A DNA stretch of 64,000 nucleotides from Pseudomonadota bacterium (GTDB taxonomy: Bacteria > Pseudomonadota > Gammaproteobacteria > Burkholderiales > Burkholderiaceae_C), in assembly GCA_018241325.1 (NCBI GenBank), contig JAFEEB010000015.1:387-64386 (forward strand). Reading direction: 5' to 3'. Made by a program: the position numbers and the translations under genes. Below, piece after piece: positions 16,171 through 28,257 of the stretch. The first letter of the stretch is position 1; each line of letters opens with the position of its first letter. The notes below the pieces were generated by a model. The model saw only the letters and a program-made list of their open reading frames with translations. It made no database searches and was not told the origin of the DNA.

Positions 16171-19100
16171 TCAGCCCAGCGTCACGCGCACCCGGTGCAC
16201 CGCACCGTCGCCTTGCAACGCAATCGGGACCGACGGGTCCTGCGGCCGGCCATCCACCTGGCATTGCGTCAGGCCATGGCACACGTGCGCGGGGTTTTCC
16301 ACCTCGATCTGGTAGCTTGAGGAGCGCCAGCGCAAGCGCACCGAAAACCCGGGCCAGGCGCGCGGAATGCAGGGATCGAGCCGCAACGCCTGGTCCTGCA
16401 CCCGAATGCCGAGCAGCCACTCGGTCGCAGCGCGATACAACCACCCCGCCGTGCCGGTGTACCACGTCCAGCCGCCTCGGCCCAAGTGACCGGGGGCGGT
16501 ATAGACATCGGCGCATGCGACGTAGGGCTCGACCTTCCATCGGTCGACGTCCTCGGGCGTCTGGGCGTGCGAAATCGGCTCCAGCAGGCTGAACAGCTCA
16601 TGGGCGCGGTCGCCGTCGCCCAGCATGGCGAAAGCGATGGCCGCCCACACCGAGCCGTGGGTGTACTGCCCGCCGTTTTCACGCAGACCGGGCGGATAGC
16701 CCTTGATGTAGCCCGGGTCCTGCTCGGCCCGGTCGAACGGCGGTGTCAGCAGTGCGACGAGACGCGCGTCGCGCCGCACCAGCATTCGATCCACCGCCTC
16801 CATGCCCTGCCGCGCGCGGGCTTGGTCGGCCGCCTGCGACATCACCGCCCACGATTGCGCGATGCCGTCGATCCGGCATTCAGCACTGGCGTGCGACCCC
16901 AGCGGCGTGCCGTCGTCATACCAGCCGCGCAACCACCATTGACCATCCCACGCATGGCGCTGGAGCGCGCCGGCCAGAGCGTCGGCGTGCTTGTCCCAAG
17001 TTGCCGCGCGATCGGCCGCCCCGCGCGCGCGCGCGATGGGCGCGAAGGCACGGATCACGGCAATCAGGAACCAACCCATCCAGACGCTCTCCCCGCGTCC
17101 GTGGCGACCGACCCGATTCATCCCGTCGTTCCAGTCGCCGGTGCCGAACAGCGGCACGCCGTGGGCGCCGGTCTTCAGACTTGCCTCAATCGCCCGGGCA
17201 CCGTGCTCGAACAGCGTGCCGCTTTCGCTCGACGCCTTGGGCGTGGCGAAATCGTCAATCCGATCGTCAGGGAGCGGCTGGCCCTCAAGAAACGCGACGG
17301 ATTCGTCCAAAACGCCGCCGTCCCCGGTGCTTCTGACGTAATGCGCCGTCACGTACGGCAGCCACAGGCGGTCGTCGGCGATGCGCGTTCGCACGCCGGC
17401 ACCGCTGGGTGGCAGCCACCAATGCTGCACATCGCCCTCGACGAATTGCCGCCCTGCCGCCCGCAGCAAGTGCTCGCGCACCAAGTGGGGCGCCGACAAC
17501 ACCAGCGCCGCGACGTCCTGCAACTGGTCGCGAAAGCCCCACGCTCCACTGGCCTGATAGAACGCCGTGCGCGCATGCAGGCGACAGGAAATGATCTGAT
17601 AAGGCAGCCAGCCGTTGACCAGCAGGTCGAGCCGCCGATCGGGCGTTGTCACCTGCACGGCGTCGCCAATGTCTTGCCAGTGCCTTCGCACTTCGTCGAG
17701 GATGGCCTCCGGCTTGGCCTGGCGGTAGCGCATCACCAGCGCTCGGGCGGAATGCATGTCTGCCGCTTCGCCAAGCAGAAAGACGACTTCGCGTTCTTCT
17801 CCGGCCTGCAGGCGCACGGTGGCCCTGAGCGCCGCACACGGTTCAAGGCCCGCACCGCAAGCACCGGACAACGGCACGCCCTGCCGCAGTGCCGCCGGCG
17901 CACTCAAGTGACCCTGGGCGCCCAAAAACTCGCCCCGATCGCAGGTCCATTCGCCGACTTGACCACCCAGATCGGCAAAGGCGATGCGGCCGACATAGTC
18001 GGCGCGCCAGTCGTTGCGCGCAACGAGCGCGCCGCAGACGTCATCGCGCGCCGTCACCACATGGGCGGCGGTGTCTTCGCCGTTGGCGCCCAAGGTCCAC
18101 TGCACATACGCGGTGACGTCCAGCTGGCGCGCACGATCCGTCAGGTTCTTCAGCCGCAGCACCGAAACCTTCACCGGATCGTGCATGGGGACGAACTGAA
18201 CAAGGTCGCTGGCAACTCCTGCAAGCTGCTGGCGAAATCGCGTGTAGCCTCGCCCGTGCCTGACTTCGCACGCAGTGGGCGCACGAGCCGGTGCCGGCGT
18301 GGCGCTCCAGAACGCGCCGCTGTCCGCGTCGCGCACGTAAAGCACATCGCCCGGATCGTCGCGCACGGCATCGTTCGTCCAGCGCGTGAGCGCGTTCTTC
18401 TGGCTGTTGATCGACCATGCATAACCCCCGCCTTCCGCGGACACCGTGAACCCAAATCCGGCATTGGCCACAACGTTCACCCAGGGCATGGGGGTGCGTT
18501 GGCCGGGCGCAAGGTCAATCACGTATTCCCGCCCATCGTCGGCGAAGCCGCCCTGACCGTTGAAGAATTCTCGCGCGTCCTGTGCGGGGTTTTCAGCAAC
18601 CGGCTCGCGTTCTGCCACCGACATCCGATCGGAGCGGCGAACTCGATCGGGCCATGGATGCGGCGACGCCGATTCGCGGACGCGCCGCAGCCGGTCGGCC
18701 AAACCGCCATGCTCGCCGTCGAACACGAGGCGCGCTGCCGCGGCAAGCCCGTCGCGCTGGGCATCGGTCAGATCCTGGTTCGAAACAACGTGGAACGCTC
18801 CGCCGAGAGGCAGCTCGGACCGATTCTCCTTGGCTTGATCCAGCCGTTTGCCCAAGCTGCCGTCCGCGTGTCCATCCCAAACAACAACCACGTCCACGCC
18901 GATGCCCATTTCGTCCCACCAACGCTGCGCAGCAAGCAACTGCTCCACCAGCGCCGATTGTTCTGCCTGATCGATGCGTGCCAGCGCGATGGGGCGATCG
19001 CCCGAGATGGCCAGCGACCACAGCACCGGCGGCCCTCCCGATGCGCGTGCCAGCTGGTCACTGGATGCGCGCAGACCGCGCTCACCATAGAGCAGTCCGG

Positions 19101-20061
19101 CGCCCAAACGCTGGAACACTTCGACATCGGACTCGCTCAGGTGCAGCTTCAAGCGACGCGCACGCGCAGTCGCGCTGCCGTCAGCCAGCGCTTGCCTGAA
19201 CACGCCCTGCTTCCAGCATCCGGCCGCGCAATCCAGGACGGACTCACGGTTTGGCGCCGCCACGGTCCAGAACGCCAGGCAAACCCGCGCGCCGGGCGCC
19301 AGCGTCACACGACGGCGCAAGGAGAACACCGGGTCCAGCACGCTGCCCACACGCCCGGATGCGGGGACGCCGGTGCTCAGGGCCAGCGCATCATGCAGGC
19401 TCCGACCGCGTCCGATGAATTGCATGCGGTCGGTTTCAAAGCCAGCGTTCTGCACGCCTTCACCTTCGCTGCAGCATCCGTGGGCAGCCACCACGTCGGG
19501 ATCATCGGGACTGCCCTTGCGCCGCCAGGCCAGCAGCAGTTCACCAAACCGTTCGCTCTCGATCCGTGCGGTTTGAACGAACATTTTCGAGTAAGCCGGA
19601 TGGGCTGCATCGGCCGCGGCCAATCCCAGCACCAAGGGCAGGTACGAGACGACGTCCACGCATCGGACCGCTTCGCCCTCATTGACCAGTTCAATGCGGC
19701 GGACCTCGCCGCTGCCCGATGCCAGCGGTGCAACTTCCAGCACGGAGAAAATCGTGCCCTCGCGCCGTTCGAACCGCGTGCAACCCTCATCGAACGTCAC
19801 TTCGCAATGCTGCGGCGCTGATGCCGTGGGCGACACCGGTTGCCAGGTCGTGGACCAATGGTGGCCGGTCGCCGTGTCCCGCAACAGCACGAAGCAGCCG
19901 TCCGCATCGCACACGGCGTCCGGCTGCCAGCGGGTGATCGCCAGGCCGCGCCAGTGGCCATAGCCCGATCCGGCCGCGGTCACCATCGTGCACCAGTCAC
20001 CGGCTGCCATCAAATGAACCCGAGGCGGCACCTCAAACCATGGTCGGTCGCGCGCAAACAT
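16171..20061 (-). CDS. GH94 beta-1,2-glucan phosphorylase-like protein, cytoplasmic
   Basis: A 1296-aa protein equivalent to the C-terminal phosphorylase half of cyclic glucan synthases, without their GT84 and membrane parts. It has two GH94 beta-sandwich units (about residues 5-450 and 520-800) and one (alpha/alpha)6 catalytic barrel with [30 protein letters not shown], the catalytic GTGDWNDGMNRVG (Asp979) and [22 protein letters not shown]94 enzymes release glucose-1-phosphate from beta-glucosides; 1,2-beta-oligoglucan is the likely substrate here. I chose the ATG at 20061 because GGAGACAGC precedes it and the protein opens normally; the ATG at 20112 would add 17 residues. No signal peptide. 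It is divergent from gnd with 91 bp between them. Confidence 0.82.
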   Translation of the reverse strand: MFARDRPWFEVPPRVHLMAAGDWCTMVTAAGSGYGHWRGLAITRWQPDAVCDADGCFVLLRDTATGHHWSTTWQPVSPTASAPQHCEVTFDEGCTRFERREGTIFSVLEVAPLASGSGEVRRIELVNEGEAVRCVDVVSYLPLVLGLAAADAAHPAYSKMFVQTARIESERFGELLLAWRRKGSPDDPDVVAAHGCCSEGEGVQNAGFETDRMQFIGRGRSLHDALALSTGVPASGRVGSVLDPVFSLRRRVTLAPGARVCLAFWTVAAPNRESVLDCAAGCWKQGVFRQALADGSATARARRLKLHLSESDVEVFQRLGAGLLYGERGLRASSDQLARASGGPPVLWSLAISGDRPIALARIDQAEQSALVEQLLAAQRWWDEMGIGVDVVVVWDGHADGSLGKRLDQAKENRSELPLGGAFHVVSNQDLTDAQRDGLAAAARLVFDGEHGGLADRLRRVRESASPHPWPDRVRRSDRMSVAEREPVAENPAQDAREFFNGQGGFADDGREYVIDLAPGQRTPMPWVNVVANAGFGFTVSAEGGGYAWSINSQKNALTRWTNDAVRDDPGDVLYVRDADSGAFWSATPAPARAPTACEVRHGRGYTRFRQQLAGVASDLVQFVPMHDPVKVSVLRLKNLTDRARQLDVTAYVQWTLGANGEDTAAHVVTARDDVCGALVARNDWRADYVGRIAFADLGGQVGEWTCDRGEFLGAQGHLSAPAALRQGVPLSGACGAGLEPCAALRATVRLQAGEEREVVFLLGEAADMHSARALVMRYRQAKPEAILDEVRRHWQDIGDAVQVTTPDRRLDLLVNGWLPYQIISCRLHARTAFYQASGAWGFRDQLQDVAALVLSAPHLVREHLLRAAGRQFVEGDVQHWWLPPSGAGVRTRIADDRLWLPYVTAHYVRSTGDGGVLDESVAFLEGQPLPDDRIDDFATPKASSESGTLFEHGARAIEASLKTGAHGVPLFGTGDWNDGMNRVGRHGRGESVWMGWFLIAVIRAFAPIARARGAADRAATWDKHADALAGALQRHAWDGQWWLRGWYDDGTPLGSHASAECRIDGIAQSWAVMSQAADQARARQGMEAVDRMLVRRDARLVALLTPPFDRAEQDPGYIKGYPPGLRENGGQYTHGSVWAAIAFAMLGDGDRAHELFSLLEPISHAQTPEDVDRWKVEPYVACADVYTAPGHLGRGGWTWYTGTAGWLYRAATEWLLGIRVQDQALRLDPCIPRAWPGFSVRLRWRSSSYQIEVENPAHVCHGLTQCQVDGRPQDPSVPIALQGDGAVHRVRVTLG

Positions 20062-20152
20062 GCTGTCTCCAATTTTTCTGTTGCAGGTGTATGGTTGGAA
20101 CTCGCGCGACATCAGTGGTTCCTACAGCCATCAAAACCCGAGAGGAAAAGCC

Positions 20153-21054
<902 letters not shown>

Positions 21055-21058
<4 letters not shown>

Positions 21059-21741
21059 CAACGACTGTGCGCTGGCACGCCGTTGCCGATCTGGCCGATT
21101 TGGCCCGACAGGCGAATACCCAGATTTTGGCGATCGCAGAAGAAGCCATCGCAGAGCGGGGCCACTTCTCCATCGTGCTGGCCGGCGGCGATACGCCTCG
21201 CCCGATCTATCGCCGGCTGCGTGGCGCGTTCACCGACTGGAAACGCTGGGACATCTACTTTGGCGACGAGCGCTGCCTGCCGGCCGACGACTCCGGGCGC
21301 AACAGCCACATGGCAAGCTCCGAATGGCTCGATCACGTCGCACTGGCGCCTTCTCGGATACACCGGATTGCGGCCGAGCAAGGCGCGCAGGCCGCAGCGG
21401 CTGCCTACGCGCAAACACTGAGCAGCGTCGGCGCATTCGACATGGTCTTGCTTGGCCTGGGCGAAGACGGCCACACCGCAAGCCTTTTTCCGGGCCATGA
21501 CCTTGGCCTGGGCCCGGACGCTCCCGATGTTCTGGCGGTGCACGACGCGCCCAAGCCACCGCCCGAGCGCATTTCACTCAGCGCGGCGCGTCTGGGTCGA
21601 GCGCGCCGTGTTCTCTTTCTGGTGGCGGGGTCGTCCAAACGCCAAGCCGTTGCCGACTGGCGTGCCGGCGTGCCCATTCCGGCCAGCACCATTGCATCGT
21701 CCGGCGGTGTCGATGTTCTGGTCGAGGCCTCCCTGCTATAG
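21055..21741 (+). CDS. pgl: 6-phosphogluconolactonase
   Basis: A 228-aa lactonase that hydrolyses 6-phosphoglucono-lactone between Zwf and Gnd. Landmarks are SIVLAGGDTPRPIYRRL, WDIYFGDERCLPADDSGRNSHM with the conserved GDER, VLLGLGEDGHTASLFPG with the catalytic His, and FLVAGSSKRQAVADW near the end. The start is a GTG overlapping the gnd stop by 4 bp, typical of translational coupling. It ends 41 bp from the convergent tkt gene. Slightly shorter than E. coli-type lactonases but complete. Confidence 0.93.
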
Positions 21742-21782
21742 CCTGACCTGCAGCGCGTCGTTCCAGACTCAGGATGACGCAC

Positions 21783-23840
21783 TCAGCCCTTCAGCAAAGC
21801 CAGCGCGCGCGCCACCACGTTGTCGACAGTGAATCCGTATTTTTCGAGTACCACGTCGCCTGGCGCCGAGGCGCCGAATGCGTCCACCGCCAGCACGTCT
21901 CCGCCATCGCCGGCGTATCGCCACCAACCCAGCGACGCACCGGCCTCGATTGCCAGCCGCGCTCGCACGGACGAGGGCAACACCCGCTCGCGATAGTCGC
22001 GCGACTGCGCCTCGAACAGTTCCCAACTGGGCATCGACACCACACGTGTGGCCGTGCCGCGCTCAACCAGTCGTTGCGCCGCATTCAGTGCCAGCGCGAC
22101 CTCCGATCCGCTGGCGATCAGGATCAGCTGCGGCGCTCCCGTGCGTGCTTCACTCAGGATGTACGCACCCCGGCGCAAGCCGTCGGCTGCGCCCAGAGCC
22201 GCGCGATCGAGCACGGGAAGGTTCTGGCGCGACAGCACCAGCGACGTCGGGCCGTCGCGGCGTTCGATCGCAACGCGCCAGGCCTCGGCGGTTTCATTGG
22301 CGTCGGCCGGTCGCATGACGACCAGATTGGGTATTGCGCGCAGCCCCGCCAGTTGCTCGACCGGCTCATGCGTGGGTCCATCCTCGCCCACCGCGATGCT
22401 GTCGTGCGTGAACACGTGGATGACCTGGAGCCGACTCAGCGCCGCCAGGCGCATCGGCGGACGCATGTAGTCGGAGAAAATCAGGAACGTCGCGGTGAAC
22501 GGCAGCATCGCGCCATGCGCCGCCAGACCGTTGGCAATCGCACCCATCGCGTGTTCACGCACGCCGAAGTGCAGGTTGCGACCTTGCAGGCTCCAGCCAC
22601 CGCCATCGCTGCCCTGCTCGTCGGTGCCATGGGCGGGCACGGGGTTGAAGTCTCCCATGCCATCCAATGCGGTGTGGGTGGACGGGTCCAGATCGGCGGA
22701 TCCTCCGGTCAGCATGGACAGGCGGCGCGCAATGGCGTTGAGCACCTGCCCCCCGGCCTTGCGCGTGGCCACGCCCTTGGCGTCCGCGTCGAAGACCGGG
22801 ATGTCGGCATCCCAGCGCGCGGGCAAATCGCCCCGCCAGCGGGCCTCCAGTTCCGAGGCTTTGTCGGGTCGTGCGTTGCGAAAGGCGTCGAGGCGCTTGC
22901 GCCACTCATCTTGAAGCCGGCGGCCGTGCTCTTGTGCGTGACGCATGTGCTGCAACGCCTCGGCAGGAACGTGAAACGGGGGTTTCTCGGGCCAGCCCAG
23001 TTTGCGCTTGGTGGCGGCCACGCCCTGTTCGCCCAGCGGAGAGCCATGCGCCTTGTAGCTGTCCTGTTCGGGTGACCCATACCCGATATGCGTGCGTACC
23101 GCGATGAATGAGGGCTTGTCGGTGTGCTGATGCGCCTGCTCGATGGCGGTGCGAATCGCGTCCAGGTCGTTGCCGTCCTGGACGCGGGCGGTCCGCCAGC
23201 CCAACGCCTCAAATCGTGCGACACGATCCTCTGTAAAGGCGATCGGGGTGCCGGCCGCCAGCGTGACGCGGTTGTCGTCGTACAGGCAGACCAGCTTTCC
23301 CAATCGCAAGTGGCCCGCCAGCGAAGCCGCCTCGTACGAGACGCCCTCCATCAGATCGCCGTCACCGACAAGCACCCACGTACGGTGATCGATCAGCGCG
23401 CAAGCGTCCGTGTTGTAGCGCGCGGCAAGCTGGGCTTCGGCAATGGCCAGACCGACGGCATTGGCGAACCCCTGCCCCAGCGGGCCGGTGGTGACTTCGA
23501 CGCCTGGCGCATGCCCGCGCTCCGGGTGCCCGGGGGTTTTGCTGTCCCACTGGCGAAAGCGCTTGAGGTCGTCCAGGGTCAGGTCGTATCCCGTCATGAA
23601 CAGCAGGCTGTAGAGCAGAGCCGACCCATGTCCGGCCGAAAGCACGAAGCGGTCGCGATCGGGCCACGCCGGGTCGACGGGATTGTGCTTGAGAAACTCT
23701 TGCCACAGCACATAGGCCATCGGCGCCGCTCCAAGCGGCAGGCCTGGATGCCCGCTGTTGGCCTGTTCCACGGCGTCGACCGAAAGGAATCTCAGCGTGT
23801 CGATGCACAACTGATCCATGGATTGAACTGAATCGGACAT
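21783..23840 (-). CDS. tkt: Transketolase
   Basis: A 685-aa thiamine-diphosphate enzyme of the non-oxidative pentose phosphate pathway. The N-terminus [20 protein letters not shown] is typical; the ThDP motif is [20 protein letters not shown] followed by YDDNRVT, and the pyrimidine domain carries [20 protein letters not shown] placed the start at the ATG at 23840 ([10 protein letters not shown]) rather than 11 codons upstream, as it is preceded by AAGAGAAC. It is the last gene of the minus-strand run, 29 bp after pgm. Length fits bacterial transketolases. Confidence 0.93.
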   Translation of the reverse strand: MSDSVQSMDQLCIDTLRFLSVDAVEQANSGHPGLPLGAAPMAYVLWQEFLKHNPVDPAWPDRDRFVLSAGHGSALLYSLLFMTGYDLTLDDLKRFRQWDSKTPGHPERGHAPGVEVTTGPLGQGFANAVGLAIAEAQLAARYNTDACALIDHRTWVLVGDGDLMEGVSYEAASLAGHLRLGKLVCLYDDNRVTLAAGTPIAFTEDRVARFEALGWRTARVQDGNDLDAIRTAIEQAHQHTDKPSFIAVRTHIGYGSPEQDSYKAHGSPLGEQGVAATKRKLGWPEKPPFHVPAEALQHMRHAQEHGRRLQDEWRKRLDAFRNARPDKASELEARWRGDLPARWDADIPVFDADAKGVATRKAGGQVLNAIARRLSMLTGGSADLDPSTHTALDGMGDFNPVPAHGTDEQGSDGGGWSLQGRNLHFGVREHAMGAIANGLAAHGAMLPFTATFLIFSDYMRPPMRLAALSRLQVIHVFTHDSIAVGEDGPTHEPVEQLAGLRAIPNLVVMRPADANETAEAWRVAIERRDGPTSLVLSRQNLPVLDRAALGAADGLRRGAYILSEARTGAPQLILIASGSEVALALNAAQRLVERGTATRVVSMPSWELFEAQSRDYRERVLPSSVRARLAIEAGASLGWWRYAGDGGDVLAVDAFGASAPGDVVLEKYGFTVDNVVARALALLKG

Positions 23841-23869
23841 GAGTTCTCTTGAATGGCGCGCCCATCGGT

Positions 23870-25543
23870 TCATCGGCTCGCATCGGTTTGGCCCGTACCA
23901 GCCAGCACCCGATCAACCACGTGCTGCGCCTCATCCATGAGACGCTGCAGGTGATCGGCACCGCGAAAGCTTTCCGCATAGACCTTGCAAATGTCCTCCG
24001 TCCCCGACGGACGTGCCGCAAACCAGCCGCCTTGAGTGACGACTTTGATGCCGCCGATCGGCTCGTGATTGCCTGGCGCCTGATTGATGACTTTTTCCAC
24101 CTTCTCACCCGCCAGGGTGGTGAGTGCAAGCTGTGCAGGATCGATCGCGGACAGCGCCTTTCTCTTTGCTGCGTCGGCCGGCGCCTGCACCCGGTCATCC
24201 CAGGCGCAGCCCAGACTCGTTGCCAACCGATCGTAGAGTTCGGCGGGATCCCGCTGACTGCGCGCAGTGATTTCGGCCGACAGCAAGGCCGCGGCGATGC
24301 CGTCCTTGTCGGTGGTCCAGACACGGCCATCGCGCCGCAGGAAGGACGCGCCGGCACTCTCCTCGCAGCCGAGACCCAGTGACGCATCGAGCAAGCCCTG
24401 GGCGAACCATTTGAAACCCACGGGCACCTCGAACACCGTGCGCCCGAGATGCGTCGCAACCCGGTCGAGCATGGCGGTGGTGACGACCGTCTTGCCCACG
24501 GCGCTGACTCTTGGCCAGTGTTCGCGACCGCCAAACAGCTCATGGGCCGCCACCGTGAGGTAGTGGTTGGGCGGCATGAGGCCGGCTTGGCGCGTCACGA
24601 TGCCATGGCGGTCATGGTCGGTGTCGCAGGCGAAGGCGACATCGAACCGATCCTTGACACCGATCAGACGCTGCATGGCCCACTTCGACGACGGATCCAT
24701 GCGAATCTTGCCGTCCCAGTCGACGGTCATGAAGGCGAACTGCGGATCGACCTCTTCGCTCACGACGGACAGCTCGATCCGGTAGCGCTCGGCAATCGCG
24801 TTCCAATAGTGAACACCGGCACCGCCGAGAGGATCCACGCCCATGCGAATCCCGGTGCTGCGGATGAGATCAAAGTCGACCACGTTCGCCAGGTCGGCCA
24901 CATAGGCACCCATGAAGTCGTGCTCGCGCGTCGTGCGCGCGTCGCGCGCTGCGCCCAGCGATACGCGCTGCACGCCCTCCAGTGCCTGTTCGAGATACTG
25001 ATTGGCCTGCTTGCCGATCCACTGCGTGACATCGGTGCCGGCCGGCCCACCATGCGGCGGGTTGTACTTGAACCCCCCGTTGTCTGGTGGATTGTGTGAA
25101 GGGGTGACGACGATGCCGTCTGCCAAGTGTTCGCAACGCGCCCTGTTGTGGCTCAGGATCGCATGCGACACCGTCGGCGTGGGTGTGAACTCCCCGTCTT
25201 TCGCCATCAAGGTGACCACTTCGTTGGCGGCCAACACCTGCAAGGCGCTTTCACACGCAGGTTGCGACAACGCGTGGGTGTCGATCCCGAGAAAGAGCGG
25301 GCCGTCGATCTTTTTCGATCGGCGAAAGTCGCAGATCGCTTGCGTGATGGCCAGCACGTGCCATTCGTTGAAGCTCGTGTCGAACGAGGAGCCCCGATGT
25401 CCCGAGGTGCCAAAACTCACGCGCTGGGCGGCCACCTTGGGGTCCGGGCGGCGGTCGCGGTAGGCCGAGAGCAGGGCCTTGACGTCGACAAGAATCGATG
25501 CGGGCGCGGGCTTGCCTGCGAGCGGGCTGACTGACTGGCTCAT
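23870..25543 (-). CDS. pgm: Phosphoglucomutase (alpha-D-glucose phosphate-specific)
   Basis: A 557-aa alpha-D-phosphohexomutase that interconverts glucose-1-phosphate and glucose-6-phosphate. The phosphoserine loop is [19 protein letters not shown], the metal loop [12 protein letters not shown], and the phosphate-contact loop near the end [15 protein letters not shown]-terminal [20 protein letters not shown] is the family signature. The ATG at 25543 overlaps the pgi stop by 4 bp. In this cluster it is the natural link between glucose-1-phosphate from the GH94 phosphorylase, glucose-6-phosphate for Zwf, and glucose-1-phosphate supply for UDP-glucose needed by NdvB. Confidence 0.93.
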   Translation of the reverse strand: MSQSVSPLAGKPAPASILVDVKALLSAYRDRRPDPKVAAQRVSFGTSGHRGSSFDTSFNEWHVLAITQAICDFRRSKKIDGPLFLGIDTHALSQPACESALQVLAANEVVTLMAKDGEFTPTPTVSHAILSHNRARCEHLADGIVVTPSHNPPDNGGFKYNPPHGGPAGTDVTQWIGKQANQYLEQALEGVQRVSLGAARDARTTREHDFMGAYVADLANVVDFDLIRSTGIRMGVDPLGGAGVHYWNAIAERYRIELSVVSEEVDPQFAFMTVDWDGKIRMDPSSKWAMQRLIGVKDRFDVAFACDTDHDRHGIVTRQAGLMPPNHYLTVAAHELFGGREHWPRVSAVGKTVVTTAMLDRVATHLGRTVFEVPVGFKWFAQGLLDASLGLGCEESAGASFLRRDGRVWTTDKDGIAAALLSAEITARSQRDPAELYDRLATSLGCAWDDRVQAPADAAKRKALSAIDPAQLALTTLAGEKVEKVINQAPGNHEPIGGIKVVTQGGWFAARPSGTEDICKVYAESFRGADHLQRLMDEAQHVVDRVLAGTGQTDASR

Positions 25544-27177
25544 GGCCGAGCACCTCGCAGGGCGCGATAGTGCCGAATCAGGGCATTGGTCGAACCATCG
25601 TGCGCCAGAGCGGGTTCGCGCTCGTCGGTGACTTCGTCGATCACCTGCGTGGCCAGCTGTTTGCCCAATTCCACGCCCCATTGATCAAAGGAATCGATGC
25701 CCCAGACGGCGCCCTGCGTAAACACGCTGTGCTCATACAGCGCAACGAGGGATCCCAGGGTGTGAGGCGTCAGTTGTTCCGCAAGAACAACCGTGCTGGG
25801 CCGGTTTCCGAGGCAGGTGCGGTGCGGCACCAAGGTTTTCGGCGTACCTTCGGCACGCACCTGATCGGCGGTTTTTCCGAACGCCAGTGCCTCGGCTTGG
25901 GCGATCAGGCTGGCCATGAGGATGTCGTGCTGGCGCCCCAGCGGATGGATCGGCCTGGCAAAGCCGATGAAATCGCAGGGCACGGCGCGCGTGCCCTGGT
26001 GCAGCAATTGGTAGAACGAATGCTGCCCGTTGGTCCCGGGCTCGCCCCAGTAAATGGGACCCGTGTCATACCCGACCGGAGCGCCATCCAGCGTCACGTG
26101 CTTGCCATTGCTCTCCATCGTGAGCTGTTGCAGGTAGGCGGGAAAGCGCTTCAGGTCGTCTGCATACGGCAGGACCGCCACGGTGGAACTGCGCAGGAAG
26201 TTGTTGTTCCAGATCGCCAGCAAACCCATGATGATCGGCAGGTTGCGTTCGGCCGGCGTATCCCGGAAATGTTCGTCCATGGCATGAAAACCCGCCAGCA
26301 TCTGGGCAAACTGCGTTGGCCCGATGGCCAGCATCGTCGACAGCCCGATGGCCGAATCCATGGAGTAGCGTCCGCCCACCCAGTCCCACAAGGCGAACAT
26401 GTTCTGCACATCGATCCCGAAGTCGCGCACCTTCTTCTCGTTGGCCGAAACCGCGACAAAATGCCTGGCCACAGCGCGCTCGTCGCCCAGTTGTTGAACG
26501 CACCATTGGCGAGCCGCGCGCGCGTTGGTCAGGGTCTCCAGCGTGCCAAAGCTCTTCGAACAGACGATGAACAGGGTTTCACCCGCGTCCAGCCCCCGCG
26601 TGGCCTCCAGCAGATCGGCGCCATCCACGTTGGAAACGAAGCGAAAGCACATGTCGCGCCGGCTGTAGTGACGCAGCGCCTCGTAGGCCATCACTGGACC
26701 CAAGTCGGAGCCTCCGATGCCGATGTTGACGACGTTGCGCACAGGCTTGCCGCCGTGCCCGCGCCACTCGCCGTCTCGCACCGCATTGCAAAAGCGCGCC
26801 ATGCGATCGAGCATGTCATGCACTTGCGCGACGGCGTCCAAGCCGTCCACCATGATTTTCTCGCCACGCGGTGCGCGCAATGCGACATGCAAAACGGCAC
26901 GGTCCTCGGTGCGGTTGATGTGCTCGCCACGGAACATGGCCTGCGCATGCCCGACCACGTCGCGCTCCCTGGCGAGATCCATCAGCAGGCGCAGTGTCTC
27001 CTGATTGATGCGCTGCTTGGAAAAGTCGCAATGAAGACCGGCTGCATCGACCGTGAAGCGTTCCGCCCGCTTGTCGTCCTCATCGAACAACGAACGCAGC
27101 GTCGTCGACTCGATGCGCGCGCGGTGCCTCTCCAGAGCGCGCCACGAAGCGCATTGGGTCAGGCTGTATGCGGTCAC
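25540..27177 (-). CDS. pgi: Glucose-6-phosphate isomerase
   Basis: A 545-aa phosphoglucose isomerase. [20 protein letters not shown] binds phosphate, [16 protein letters not shown] is signature 1, [20 protein letters not shown] contains the catalytic Glu and His, and [15 protein letters not shown] carries the catalytic Lys. The start is GTG at 27177 (GTGACCGCATAC), 12 bp after the tal stop; no ATG nearby keeps the N-terminal [13 protein letters not shown]. It overlaps pgm by 4 bp. The isomerase lets fructose-6-phosphate from transketolase and transaldolase return to glucose-6-phosphate, allowing a cyclic pentose phosphate route. Confidence 0.94.
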   Translation of the reverse strand: MTAYSLTQCASWRALERHRARIESTTLRSLFDEDDKRAERFTVDAAGLHCDFSKQRINQETLRLLMDLARERDVVGHAQAMFRGEHINRTEDRAVLHVALRAPRGEKIMVDGLDAVAQVHDMLDRMARFCNAVRDGEWRGHGGKPVRNVVNIGIGGSDLGPVMAYEALRHYSRRDMCFRFVSNVDGADLLEATRGLDAGETLFIVCSKSFGTLETLTNARAARQWCVQQLGDERAVARHFVAVSANEKKVRDFGIDVQNMFALWDWVGGRYSMDSAIGLSTMLAIGPTQFAQMLAGFHAMDEHFRDTPAERNLPIIMGLLAIWNNNFLRSSTVAVLPYADDLKRFPAYLQQLTMESNGKHVTLDGAPVGYDTGPIYWGEPGTNGQHSFYQLLHQGTRAVPCDFIGFARPIHPLGRQHDILMASLIAQAEALAFGKTADQVRAEGTPKTLVPHRTCLGNRPSTVVLAEQLTPHTLGSLVALYEHSVFTQGAVWGIDSFDQWGVELGKQLATQVIDEVTDEREPALAHDGSTNALIRHYRALRGARP

Positions 27178-27189
27178 GATCCGGTTCCA

Positions 27190-28257
27190 TCAGTGCTGGC
27201 GCTTGCGATCGATCTCGGCCATCAAGCCATTCCATGACTTCACGAACGATTGGGCGCCCTCGCTTTGCAAGCGCTGGGCCAGGGCATCCACCTTGATGCC
27301 GACTTGTTCGAATTTTTCGATCCATCGATCGCACTCATCGCCATCACGCACCAGCCCCTGGTGCACGTGGCCGTGATCGGCGAACGCCTTCAGCGTCTTG
27401 TCAGGCAAGGTATTGATGGTTTGCGGAGCGGCCAAAGCCTCGACGTACAGCACATCCGAAGCGTCGGGGTCCTTCGTGCCCGTGCTGGCCCAGAGCAGGC
27501 GCTGAACCGGGGCCCCCGCATCCGCCAGCTTGCGCCAGCGCGGGCTTTCCAAAAGCTCGCGGTAGGCACGCCACGCTTGCTGCGCAACCGCGATTCCCAG
27601 GTGATTTTTCAGCGGCGCCGGGACCTTGTCAGCCACCGCGACATCCCAACGACTGACGAACAGCGATGCTTCGGAATGAACACGCGGGTCCAAGCCGGCA
27701 TCCAGCCTGTGCTCGATGCCCTTCATCCATGCCTGTGCGGCGGCGACATACTGCTCGCGCGAGAACAGCAGCGTGACATTGATGGGAATGCCGGCAAAGG
27801 TCGATTCCTCGATGGCCAGCAGACCCGCCGGCGTTCCGGGAATCTTGACGAACAGGTTGCCGCGGGCCGCTCGCGCATGAATGCGCTGCGCGGCCTCGAC
27901 ACTGCCCCTCGCATCGTCGGCCAGCAAGGGGGAAATTTCCATCGACACCCAGCCGTCCATGCCCAGGGTTCGCTCGTGGATCGGCTGAAACAAGTCCGCC
28001 GCTCGCGTCAGGTCCGCCAGCGCCAAGTCGATGAAAAGCTGCTCGGTGCTCCGATCGCTTGGCGCGCTGGCGATGTCGGCATCGTAGGCGTCGCCCTCAG
28101 CCAGTGCGTGTTGAAAAATGGTCGGATTGGACGTCAGCCCCGTGATCGAAAAGCGCTCGATGTAACCCGCGAGCGTCCCATCGTCCAACAAAGTGCGCGT
28201 GATATTGTCCAGCCACAGGCTCTGACCCAGTTCGTGCAGTTGTCGTGTCGGTTTCAT
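27190..28257 (-). CDS. tal: Transaldolase
   Basis: A 355-aa transaldolase of the longer bacterial type. It opens LHELGQSLWLDNITRTLLDD, has the conserved ITGLTSNPTIFQHAL loop, the acidic VSMEISPLLADD strand, the Schiff-base lysine in NLFVKIPGTPAGLLAIEE and the PINVTLLFSREQY strand. The ATG at 28257 overlaps the stop of the HAD gene by 4 bp. The frame is open far upstream but without coding character in that part. Together with tkt it forms the complete non-oxidative branch in this operon. Confidence 0.94.
   Translation of the reverse strand: MKPTRQLHELGQSLWLDNITRTLLDDGTLAGYIERFSITGLTSNPTIFQHALAEGDAYDADIASAPSDRSTEQLFIDLALADLTRAADLFQPIHERTLGMDGWVSMEISPLLADDARGSVEAAQRIHARAARGNLFVKIPGTPAGLLAIEESTFAGIPINVTLLFSREQYVAAAQAWMKGIEHRLDAGLDPRVHSEASLFVSRWDVAVADKVPAPLKNHLGIAVAQQAWRAYRELLESPRWRKLADAGAPVQRLLWASTGTKDPDASDVLYVEALAAPQTINTLPDKTLKAFADHGHVHQGLVRDGDECDRWIEKFEQVGIKVDALAQRLQSEGAQSFVKSWNGLMAEIDRKRQH

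Noticed and set aside
16486-19821. A 1111-codon open frame on the plus strand opposite the GH94 gene
   Set aside because: It mirrors the GH94 gene in another frame, has Arg/His-rich composition, no domain and no start signal; high GC keeps antisense frames open.
25570-27237. A 555-codon plus-strand frame opposite pgi
   Set aside because: Shadow of pgi; pgi has all signatures and operon context.
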